A stretch of DNA of 5,151 bases from Faecousia sp. (GTDB lineage: Bacteria; Bacillota; Clostridia; Oscillospirales; Oscillospiraceae): positions 1 to 5,151 of the forward strand of contig JARHYV010000304.1 of NCBI GenBank assembly GCA_029258495.1, written 5' to 3'. Below are positions 1 through 4,559 of the stretch, piece after piece. The notes under the pieces were generated by a model. It ran no database searches and was not told the DNA's origin. It saw only the letters and a program-made list of their open reading frames with translations. A program made the translations under genes and the position numbers. How positions within the stretch are numbered: the first letter of the stretch is position 1; every line of letters begins with the position of its first letter.

Positions 1-843
1 GTATCCTACTCCATCACCGATAAGACCAATCAGGATGTGGTGGCAAGCATCACCCTGCCGGAAGGCTGCCAGATGACCGAAGGCGATCCGACCCACACCT
101 TTACTGCTAACGGTGTCCATACCTTCCAGTATACAGATGCTAACGGCAACGCATACGAGGTGACCGCCGAGGTCACATGGATCCGGAAGGCAGAACTCAC
201 CGGCAAGGTCACCTACTCCGAAACCGCACCCACCAACAACAATGTTGTTGCCACCATCGGAGAATTCTCGTTCAAGGATGTGTATGTTTCCAATAACAAC
301 CACTCTGTCAGCCACACCTTCACCCAGAATGGTACATTCGATTTTGAACTGGCTGATGAATACGGAAACACAGGCATCGTCACCGCAACCGTCACAAACA
401 TCGATCAGGATGCTCCGAAGGTGCATGTGACCTACTCCGGCACCGAATGGACAAGCGATGACATCGTGGCGACAGTGGTTGCCGATGACGAGAGCGAGGT
501 CTTCACCGTTGTGAACAACGGCGGCGATCCTTCCCATACCTTCCAAAAAAATGACAGCTTTACCTTTGAGGTTCGGGATGCTGCCGGCAACGAAGCCAAG
601 GTCATTGCCACCGTTGCATGGATCGACAAAGCAAAAGACCGTATCCATACCGACTTCTCCACTCAGGAGCAGACGCAGGAGCCTGTGACCGTGACCGTAT
701 CCGTAGATCCCGATGCCCATGAGATCCTCAGCAACGACGGATCCGCATCCCATACCTTCACCCAAAACGGCACCTATGTGTTCAAGATCCGTCTGATCGA
801 CAGCGGACTGGTGGTGGATTATCCGGTCACCGTTTCCAACATC
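1..843 (+). repeat. Four diverged tandem Ig-like domain repeats
   Basis: The units begin at 1 (incomplete), 208, 427 and 649. Units 2 and 3 start with the near-identical codons for Val-Thr-Tyr-Ser, and all units carry a His-Thr-Phe strand (SHTF or THTF) followed by a polar turn and a hydrophobic strand. The units differ in sequence and slightly in length (69, 73, 74 and 65 residues), so this is old duplication rather than recent expansion. The array probably continues upstream of the window. Confidence 0.75.
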
Positions 844-1353
844 ATCCCTCAGGTGGATCCCGAGCCTCAGCCCGAGCCGGAACCCGAGATCCCCGAGGTC
901 ACGGAGCCTCAGCTCCCTGAGCCCACCGAGCCGGAAGTCCCCGAGGAGTCCCAGCCGGAGGTTCCCTACAATCCGGATGCAGATGACCCTCATGCCGTTC
1001 AGCCCGGCGCCCCTGCTGACCCTGAGGACGAAGTTCCTGCTGCCCCTGCACCCAATGTCACCCCCCATCGTCCCGAGTCCGGCAGCGCCGCTGAAAAGCC
1101 CGGAACCAACAAATCCGACAGCACAAAGCCGACCAAGCCTCAGACGAAACCGGATGCTGCCAAGGAGTCCTCTGTGCCCACACAGACCGATCCATCCCAT
1201 GCATCCGAACAGACACAGGAAACACAAACTCCGAGCAATGCCGACCAGACAGACGAAACCTCTTCCTTTACCCTCGTCATAACGGTCGCTCTGATCGCTG
1301 CGGTTGTCGTATCGGCAGCTGCCGTATTCCTGTTCCTCAAAAAGAGAAGATAA
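1..1353 (+). CDS. Cell-surface protein with Ig-like repeats, Pro/Glu-rich stalk and C-terminal membrane anchor (5' end missing)
   Basis: The frame is open from base 1, so the true start lies outside the window; the GTG at 37 is only an internal codon. About 450 residues are visible. Four repeats of 65-74 residues (bases 1-207, 208-426, 427-648, 649-843) share a VTYS-type opening, an SHTFTQNGT-like strand, a D-x-x-GN turn and a closing TVxNID/WID strand. This is the pattern of bacterial Ig-like beta-sandwich domains in large Firmicutes adhesins. Bases 844-1263 encode a Pro/Glu then Thr/Ser/Gln-rich stalk, probably spanning the cell wall. Bases 1267-1338 encode one hydrophobic helix, followed by Lys-Lys-Arg-Arg and TAA. 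No LPxTG motif precedes the helix, so anchoring is probably by the membrane helix rather than by sortase. The ligand is unknown; adhesion is inferred from the architecture. A terminator 20 nt after the stop separates it from the downstream genes. Confidence 0.85.
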   Translation, partial: VSYSITDKTNQDVVASITLPEGCQMTEGDPTHTFTANGVHTFQYTDANGNAYEVTAEVTWIRKAELTGKVTYSETAPTNNNVVATIGEFSFKDVYVSNNNHSVSHTFTQNGTFDFELADEYGNTGIVTATVTNIDQDAPKVHVTYSGTEWTSDDIVATVVADDESEVFTVVNNGGDPSHTFQKNDSFTFEVRDAAGNEAKVIATVAWIDKAKDRIHTDFSTQEQTQEPVTVTVSVDPDAHEILSNDGSASHTFTQNGTYVFKIRLIDSGLVVDYPVTVSNIIPQVDPEPQPEPEPEIPEVTEPQLPEPTEPEVPEESQPEVPYNPDADDPHAVQPGAPADPEDEVPAAPAPNVTPHRPESGSAAEKPGTNKSDSTKPTKPQTKPDAAKESSVPTQTDPSHASEQTQETQTPSNADQTDETSSFTLVITVALIAAVVVSAAAVFLFLKKRR

Positions 1354-1373
1354 TTTCTCTTCCACACAAATGA

Positions 1374-1409
1374 TCCCCCGACTGTACCCAGTACAGCCGG
1401 GGATTTTTT
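1374..1409 (+). terminator. Intrinsic terminator of the surface-protein gene
   Basis: CTGTAC (1382-1387) pairs perfectly with GTACAG (1391-1396) across a CCA loop. After one A/C mismatch, CCCCG (1376-1380) pairs with CGGGG (1398-1402). Six T residues follow directly at 1404-1409. The hairpin lies 20 nt after the TAA of the surface-protein gene, as expected for a Rho-independent terminator, so the genes downstream probably rely on another promoter or on read-through. Confidence 0.85.
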
Positions 1410-1425
1410 GCGCCCATTGGCCGGC

Positions 1426-1581
1426 ATGGCTGCGTCCAAAAAGGGAGGAGGGGGGGCGGCGCAACGGGGGGAGGAGGAAAAATTTTCGGGAGCTATGAGG
1501 AATACAAGAAAGAACAACACAATACAACACAATGACAATCGGCCTTCGGCCGCGGGTTCTTTTTTGAAATCAAATAAATAA
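1426..1581 (+). CDS. Possible small protein of 51 residues (doubtful)
   Basis: An ATG-to-TAA frame runs through the G-rich block and leader L1. It encodes a Gly/Lys/Glu-rich start, and its C-terminal part (possible internal ATG at 1495) ends in ...AAGSFLKSNK. The TAA lies 1 nt before the AGAAAGG ribosome binding site of the next gene. Leader L2 has a comparable end in the matching frame (GVFVTKSSNK... with TAA at 3249-3251, again at the RBS), and the L1/L2 length differences there are multiples of three. That is the only argument for coding. No clear RBS precedes 1426. It competes with the 11-codon frame at 1532 and may be chance. Confidence 0.2.
   Translation: MAASKKGGGGAAQRGEEEKFSGAMRNTRKNNTIQHNDNRPSAAGSFLKSNK
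1443..1477 (+). other. G-rich block, possible G-quadruplex
   Basis: This strand carries G runs of 3 (1443-1445), 7 (1450-1456) and 6 (1466-1471) with GGAGG flanks, inside an almost pure purine stretch. Four GGG tracts can be chosen (1443, 1450, 1454, 1466), but one loop is 9 nt, longer than the usual 7-nt limit, so quadruplex formation is possible rather than assured. It lies between the upstream terminator and leader L1. No convincing promoter is visible in 1410-1504. Function is unknown. Confidence 0.35.
1514..1533 (+). repeat. Perfect tandem repeat of ACAACACAAT (two copies)
   Basis: Two exact 10-bp copies lie at 1514-1523 and 1524-1533, with a partial third (ACAAT) at 1535-1539. A single copy recurs in leader L2 at 3170-3179. 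The C/A-only composition would stay unpaired in RNA and could be a protein-binding or ribosome-loading segment; that role is inference. Confidence 0.8.
1532..1567 (+). CDS. Possible leader peptide MTIGLRPRVLF
   Basis: Eleven codons and TGA, starting at the ATG inside the shared ATACAACACAATG block. The hairpin at 1540-1552 lies inside the frame, and its right arm ends exactly before the CGG codon. The last codons (CGG GTT CTT TTT TGA) match in type the CGG GTG TTT TTG TGA at the end of the L2 peptide. The RBS is weak: AAGAAAG lies 19 nt upstream. A frame this short could be chance; the case rests on the L1/L2 comparison. Confidence 0.3.
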   Translation: MTIGLRPRVLF

Positions 1582-1598
1582 TAGAAAGGTATAAACTT

Positions 1599-3008
1599 AT
1601 GAAAAATCCTACTACAACTGCACAGCTCCTCAATGCTCTGATGGAAGAAAGTGCGCTTACCAGTCATGCCTGCCGTTTTTACACGGATGTCCCACCCTGC
1701 TGCATTGCCCGAATCAGCAAGTCTTGCGGAGGAGGTTTCTACCACAAGAATCAGGTTCCCAACGAATATACCGAGGACACCATCGACATTCTAGCATGCA
1801 TCGATGAGCAGGTCATATTCGCCTACGTGCTTGAAGAACCTGATGAAGATTACGATGAATGGGAAGCGCCCAAGGGCCCGGATATGTGCGGAATACCACA
1901 TATCTTCATAAATCACCAAGTCTATGCCAACGGACTGCTCCCCGATGAGGCGCTGCGCTCCTATCGCAGACATCTCCGCAGCGGTCTGGACAGTATCTAC
2001 TCTACCATGGACACCCAATCCCACCGGCTGCCCACGCACTCTCTGTCCGACTTCGAGAATATATGTGCGAAAAAACTTCCTGCTGCACAAATTTCCCTTT
2101 CCACTGCATCCCTGCAACAACTGAATATGCTCAACTCCGACGGAGAAATCACCGCCTACGGACGGTTCTGCGGTCTGCTGTCGTGCTATCATCGGGATGC
2201 AAGGGCTATGCCGCAACACAGTTATGTTGTGGCCGATTATCTCGCTGAACGGTTCACAGAGCAGGTCGTCACACCATTGCTGCCTCTGCCAAAGAAGAAT
2301 AAGATCTCCCCTCTTCAGGAGCAGCTGCAAAATCTGGAGGACGATCAGCTGATGAGCAGCAGCTCCTGTAACCGTGTCATTCAGCAGGTTCAACAGCTGC
2401 TGGAAACCCCAGTGGACGACCTGTGCCGAAATCGTCAAATCTTCGATTACCGCCCTATGCGCAATGCCATTCGCCAAGGGGGCAATCTCCTGAACGAAAA
2501 GGTCGACTCCGTTGTATCCTACGGCGACTGCATCAGACTCGTCCACAGACTTTGGAGTCCCTACTCCTACTGCTCAAACCTCTCTGATGAACGCTGCCGG
2601 AAATCCTATGAGGCAAGCCGGGATATCCTCAACTTCCTGCTGAGCTGTTTCCGCGAACAGACGGCAGACCCTTGCACGAAAAGCACCATCTGTTCAAAGC
2701 CGCGCCCTCTGGCTGTTCGGCTGTCTGATACCCATGCGGGGAAGAAACCGTCCCTTCCGATTGCCGATATGCCGCTGCGTCACTATGCCTATGCCGCAGC
2801 CCGGCTCTCCGGCTCTTCCTATCCCATGTGGTTCTATCAGCATCAAATCATGGACGGATGGCTGGATGCGGCAGAGGACAACGACCTTTACACCCTTCGC
2901 TACATTGCGGCATTTCTGGACAACTCCAGGAGAGAGCAGCCACTGAGCGAAGAGCGTCTGCTCTTCCCACTGACCTACAACCTGCTGGTAGCCTTTCTGT
3001 GTGGATAA
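1599..3008 (+). CDS. Hypothetical protein, 469 residues, cysteine-rich
   Basis: The start ATG has AGAAAGG (1583-1589) nine bases upstream, and the frame ends in TAA. I do not recognise a family. There is no signal peptide and no convincing membrane helix, so it is probably cytoplasmic. It has about 18 cysteines, clustered at the N-terminus (C25, C34, C35, C43), but no clean CxxC pairs that would mark a zinc ribbon. Residues 60-90 form a hydrophobic strand region followed by a very acidic stretch (EEPDEDYDEWE). Residues 235-275 are Gln/Leu-rich and probably helical, as is much of the C-terminal third (about 390-469). Being downstream of leader L1 and upstream of the mazF-clpP-virD4 run, it is probably an accessory gene of the conjugative element. 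Plus-frame codon use and length make it real, and the large opposite-strand frame inside it is a shadow. Confidence 0.8.
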   Translation: MKNPTTTAQLLNALMEESALTSHACRFYTDVPPCCIARISKSCGGGFYHKNQVPNEYTEDTIDILACIDEQVIFAYVLEEPDEDYDEWEAPKGPDMCGIPHIFINHQVYANGLLPDEALRSYRRHLRSGLDSIYSTMDTQSHRLPTHSLSDFENICAKKLPAAQISLSTASLQQLNMLNSDGEITAYGRFCGLLSCYHRDARAMPQHSYVVADYLAERFTEQVVTPLLPLPKKNKISPLQEQLQNLEDDQLMSSSSCNRVIQQVQQLLETPVDDLCRNRQIFDYRPMRNAIRQGGNLLNEKVDSVVSYGDCIRLVHRLWSPYSYCSNLSDERCRKSYEASRDILNFLLSCFREQTADPCTKSTICSKPRPLAVRLSDTHAGKKPSLPIADMPLRHYAYAAARLSGSSYPMWFYQHQIMDGWLDAAEDNDLYTLRYIAAFLDNSRREQPLSEERLLFPLTYNLLVAFLCG

Positions 3009-3046
3009 GCGCAAAAGCGACTCAAGATATCAGGCGCGGTCGGGAT

Positions 3047-3106
3047 ATGCCCGGCCGCGTGAGTTGCCTATTGAAGTCTAAAAAGACTAACTGTTATGCA
3101 GCCTAG
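3047..3106 (+). CDS. Possible micro-ORF MPGRVSCLLKSKKTNCYAA
   Basis: Nineteen codons ending in TAG. Its ATG lies in the loop of the strong hairpin at 3034-3060, so the start would be poorly accessible unless that stem is opened. The same frame is also open upstream to about 2828, overlapping the end of the 469-residue gene. After the TAG it continues RLPGDYVKDTSERR to TGA at 3149-3151, so the TAG interrupts a longer open frame. No good RBS is present. Coding is uncertain. Confidence 0.2.
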   Translation: MPGRVSCLLKSKKTNCYAA

Positions 3107-3128
3107 CGGCTGCCGGGTGATTATGTGA
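3096..3128 (+). CDS. Possible leader peptide MQPSGCRVIM
   Basis: Ten codons and TGA, overlapping the end of the preceding micro-ORF (TAG at 3104-3106). The stem GCAGCC/GGCTGC (3098-3113) fills the frame and ends exactly before CGG GTG ATT ATG TGA. Bases 3113-3128 match 3201-3216 of leader L2 at 14 of 16 positions. The repeated hairpin-CGG-GTG-TGA layout is the evidence; no RBS of normal spacing is visible. Confidence 0.25.
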   Translation: MQPSGCRVIM

Positions 3129-3147
3129 AGGATACGAGCGAACGGAG

Positions 3148-3216
3148 GTGAAACACAAAAAAGCTTTATACAACACAATGGTAAATGACACCAAAGGTGT
3201 CCGGGTGTTTTTGTGA
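3148..3216 (+). CDS. Possible 22-residue leader peptide ending KGVRVFL
   Basis: GTG at 3148 overlaps the TGA (3149-3151) of a short upstream frame in a GTGA arrangement, with GGAG adjacent, so translation could be coupled. An internal in-frame ATG at 3178 gives the 12-residue form MVNDTKGVRVFL. Tyr-Asn-Thr-Met at the ATACAACACAATG block also reads in frame in L1. The stem GACACC-AAA-GGTGTC (3187-3201) covers five whole codons and is followed by CGG GTG TTT TTG TGA. The TGA overlaps a further GTG (3213), which opens a 12-codon frame ending TAA at 3249-3251, touching the mazF-like RBS. Confidence 0.3.
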   Translation: MKHKKALYNTMVNDTKGVRVFL

Positions 3217-3266
3217 CGAAATCGTCAAATAAAAATTCAAATAAAAAATAAAAGGAGTAAAAAAAT
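3154..3266 (+). promoter_or_regulatory. Structured leader L2 upstream of the MazF-like gene
   Basis: CACAAAAA (3154-3161) can pair with TTTTTGTG (3208-3215). Inside lie ATACAACACAATG (3168-3180) and the hairpin GACACC-AAA-GGTGTC (3187-3201), followed by CGGGTG and a T run. Next come the small stem GACG-AAAT-CGTC (3215-3226) and two copies of TCAAATAAAAA (3225-3235, 3237-3247). The RBS AAAGGAG (3251-3257) is nine bases before the ATG. The stems differ in sequence from those of L1 but keep the same shape and order, which argues that structure is conserved. Regulation by transcription or translation attenuation is inferred. Confidence 0.55.
3225..3247 (+). repeat. Direct repeat TCAAATAAAAA (two copies)
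   Basis: Exact 11-bp copies lie at 3225-3235 and 3237-3247, with TCAAATAAA also in L1 at 1570-1578. It is an A-rich, unstructured stretch directly before the RBS and may help ribosome access. Confidence 0.7.
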
Positions 3267-3902
3267 ATGGAAACAAATCGTACTATTCTCAGAGGACAAA
3301 TCTACTATGTCGACAAAGACGCAAAGTCTGCCCCTGTTGGTTCGGAAATGTGGCCGAACCGCCCTGGTCTGGTCATTTCCAACGATGTCAACAACAGATT
3401 TTCCTCTACCGTGGAGGTCGTCTATCTGTCCACAAAGCTGGAAAAGAGAGTCTATCCCACCAATGTCCCCATCTACTGCAACGGAAAAAACTCCATCGCA
3501 ATCTGCGGTCAGGTACATACTGTCGATAAGAGCCGCCTGCGCGATTTGATGGATACGGCATCCGAAGAAGAGATGGAATCCGTTGATGCCGCACTGCATC
3601 TGAGTGTCGGACTGAGCTCCCGGAGCAATGGTTCCATCAATCTATTCCACAAGTGGGAAAACTTCATCAACAAGTACAAGCTGGATATCGTTGCAGAAAA
3701 CAGCACGGAAACCGTGGAGGAGCTGCAAGAAAAGCTTGCCATGCTGAGCGAAGAATGCCAATGCTACAAGGCTCTGTATGAAATGGGACAGAAACGCCTT
3801 GCCCTGTCCGAGGCACAGTGCAGTCGGTATAGGGAAACCATCAACAACTACCATCTGGTGCGCCAAATGGACGCACCGGATGCGTCAGCCCGCACTGCCT
3901 GA
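3267..3902 (+). CDS. MazF/PemK-family protein with C-terminal coiled-coil extension
   Basis: Residues 9-116 match the MazF/PemK mRNA-interferase fold in order: RGQIYYVD (9-16), GSEMWPNRPGLVISND (25-40), the STVEVVYLSTK strand (47-57), PTNVPI (64-69), GQVHTVDKSRL (81-91) and the closing VDAALHLSVGL (106-116). Arg32 aligns with catalytic Arg25 of Bacillus subtilis MazF. Ser55 takes the place of its Thr48, with Thr56 next to it. The family's usual EQIRTID reads GQVHTVD here, a possible loss of activity. Typical MazF proteins end near residue 116; this one adds about 95 residues, with a Glu/Leu-rich probable coiled coil at about 146-200. No MazE-like antitoxin gene adjoins it. The RBS AAAGGAG at 3251-3257 supports the start. 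It is followed 44 nt later by the ClpP-like gene. It may be a toxin, an RNA-processing regulator, or an inactive binding protein. Confidence 0.85.
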   Translation: METNRTILRGQIYYVDKDAKSAPVGSEMWPNRPGLVISNDVNNRFSSTVEVVYLSTKLEKRVYPTNVPIYCNGKNSIAICGQVHTVDKSRLRDLMDTASEEEMESVDAALHLSVGLSSRSNGSINLFHKWENFINKYKLDIVAENSTETVEELQEKLAMLSEECQCYKALYEMGQKRLALSEAQCSRYRETINNYHLVRQMDAPDASARTA

Positions 3903-3929
3903 TGGCACCGAAAATTCAATTCACTACAC

Positions 3930-3938
3930 GAAAGGAAG
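3930..3938 (+). promoter_or_regulatory. Ribosome binding site that fixes the ClpP-like start
   Basis: GAAAGGAAG lies eight bases before the ATG at 3947. The same frame also has an ATG at 3902 that overlaps the mazF-like stop (TGATG), but that start has no RBS, and its extra 15 residues have no counterpart in ClpP. The 3947 start is preferred. Confidence 0.8.
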
Positions 3939-3946
3939 ATTATAAA

Positions 3947-4540
3947 ATGTCTGTTACATCCGCTATGCCGCCCAGAATCGTCAAGGAAACCAGCAACGGC
4001 GTTATCTACTACACCATTCAGGAGGACATGCTCGCCAGAAGGGAACTGGAGTGCGTCGGCGAAATCAATGCCGAGTCTGTCAACACCCTCATCAGCCAAA
4101 TCCGGTATCTTGCCCGACAGGACTCCGAGGCCGAAATCACCATTTATATCAACAGTCCCGGCGGCGAGGTGTCCAGCGGACTGGCGCTGTACGATGTGAT
4201 GAAGGCTGTCAGCTGTCCCATCCGCACCGTATGTGTCGGCACCGCCGCAAGCATGGGCGCACTGCTGTTCGCAGCAGGCGACCAACGGGACATCCTGCCC
4301 CACGGGAAAGTGATGATTCACGACCCGCTCACGCTGTCGTGTCCCGGCGGCAGTGCACTGAGGATGAAATCCTTCAGCGAGTCGCTCATGCATATCCGTG
4401 AAATCACAGGAAAGCTGCTTGCTGAGCTGACTCACAAGACACTGGAAGAAATCTACGAAAAAACCGCCGATGACACCTATTTCTACGCGCACGAGGCCGT
4501 AGAATTCGGTCTTGCAGACCGGGTCATCACGAAAATCTGA
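3947..4540 (+). CDS. ClpP-family serine protease (S14) of the conjugative element
   Basis: The protein has 197 residues, about the usual ClpP size. It aligns along its whole length: the N-terminal RIVKETSNGVIYYTI (10-24), INSPGGEVSSGLALYD (68-83), the nucleophile motif GTAASMGA (98-105), MIHDPL (123-128) and HEAVEFGLAD (182-191). The triad is complete: Ser102, His125 and Asp176, aligning with Ser97, His122 and Asp171 of mature Escherichia coli ClpP. ClpP forms barrel-shaped tetradecamers that degrade proteins fed by ClpX, ClpA or ClpC ATPases. No ATPase partner is seen here, so it would need a host one or act alone on peptides. The segment after His125 (TLSCPGGSALRM) departs from housekeeping ClpP, consistent with a mobile-element paralogue. 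It lies between the MazF-like gene and the VirD4-like gene, 19 nt from the latter, so it is probably in the same transcript. Confidence 0.92.
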   Translation: MSVTSAMPPRIVKETSNGVIYYTIQEDMLARRELECVGEINAESVNTLISQIRYLARQDSEAEITIYINSPGGEVSSGLALYDVMKAVSCPIRTVCVGTAASMGALLFAAGDQRDILPHGKVMIHDPLTLSCPGGSALRMKSFSESLMHIREITGKLLAELTHKTLEEIYEKTADDTYFYAHEAVEFGLADRVITKI

Positions 4541-4559
4541 CACGAAAGGATTACTTATC

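Larger units (their letters stand above)
1505..1598 (+). promoter_or_regulatory. Structured leader L1 upstream of the 469-residue gene
   Basis: CAAGAAAGAAC (1505-1515) can pair with GTTCTTTTTTG (1556-1566), 11 pairs with one G-U. This encloses an A/C-rich stretch with ATACAACACAATG (1522-1534) and a hairpin, CGGCC-TTC-GGCCG (1540-1552), followed directly by CGGGTT and six T residues (1560-1565). The T run could instead enter a small stem, TTTG-AAAT-CAAA (1563-1574), so two structures are mutually exclusive. TCAAATAAA (1570-1578) and the RBS AGAAAGG (1583-1589) follow. The same order of elements is found in L2 before the MazF-like gene. Attenuation or leader-peptide control is inferred. The hairpin is not a canonical terminator, because seven bases separate it from the T run. 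Confidence 0.55.
3009..3153 (+). other. Intergenic region with stacked hairpins
   Basis: No conventional gene is seen here. Three hairpins lie in a row. The first is strong: CGCGGTCGGG (3035-3044) with CCCGGCCGCG (3050-3059), ten pairs including one G-U and a 5-nt loop. The second is AGTCT-AAAA-AGACT (3075-3088). The third is GCAGCC-TAGC-GGCTGC (3098-3113). None is followed by a T run, so they are not intrinsic terminators. A structured regulatory RNA, or part of the leader of the operon that starts at 3267, is the simplest reading. I do not recognise a named riboswitch class. Confidence 0.5.

Noticed and set aside
1540..1565. Hairpin plus T run in L1 as a plain intrinsic terminator
   Set aside because: The 5-bp stem is separated from the T run by CGGGTTC, unlike a canonical terminator, and the layout is repeated in L2 with different stems. 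A regulatory leader fits better, although partial termination cannot be excluded.
1140..1745. Minus-strand open frame of 201 residues
   Set aside because: It spans the end of the surface-protein gene, the terminator, the G-rich block and the start of the next gene on the other strand. It has no recognisable domain and is a shadow frame.
1791..2546. Minus-strand open frame of 251 residues inside the 469-residue gene
   Set aside because: No good RBS or domain was found. The plus-strand gene has a proper RBS and a longer frame, so this is most simply a shadow.
3071..3099. Possible promoter TTGAAG with a 17-base spacer to TTATGC
   Set aside because: The -10 match is poor and the segment overlaps two hairpins, so it is not convincing. 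No better sigma-A-type promoter was found in either intergenic region.
3009..3266. Transfer origin (oriT), tRNA gene or CRISPR array
   Set aside because: No relaxase gene adjoins, no cloverleaf can be drawn, and there are no regularly spaced repeats. The hairpins alone do not support these calls.
3902..3946. Earlier ATG start for the ClpP-like gene overlapping the mazF-like stop
   Set aside because: No RBS supports it, and the 15 added residues do not match ClpP. GAAAGGAAG before 3947 favours the later start.
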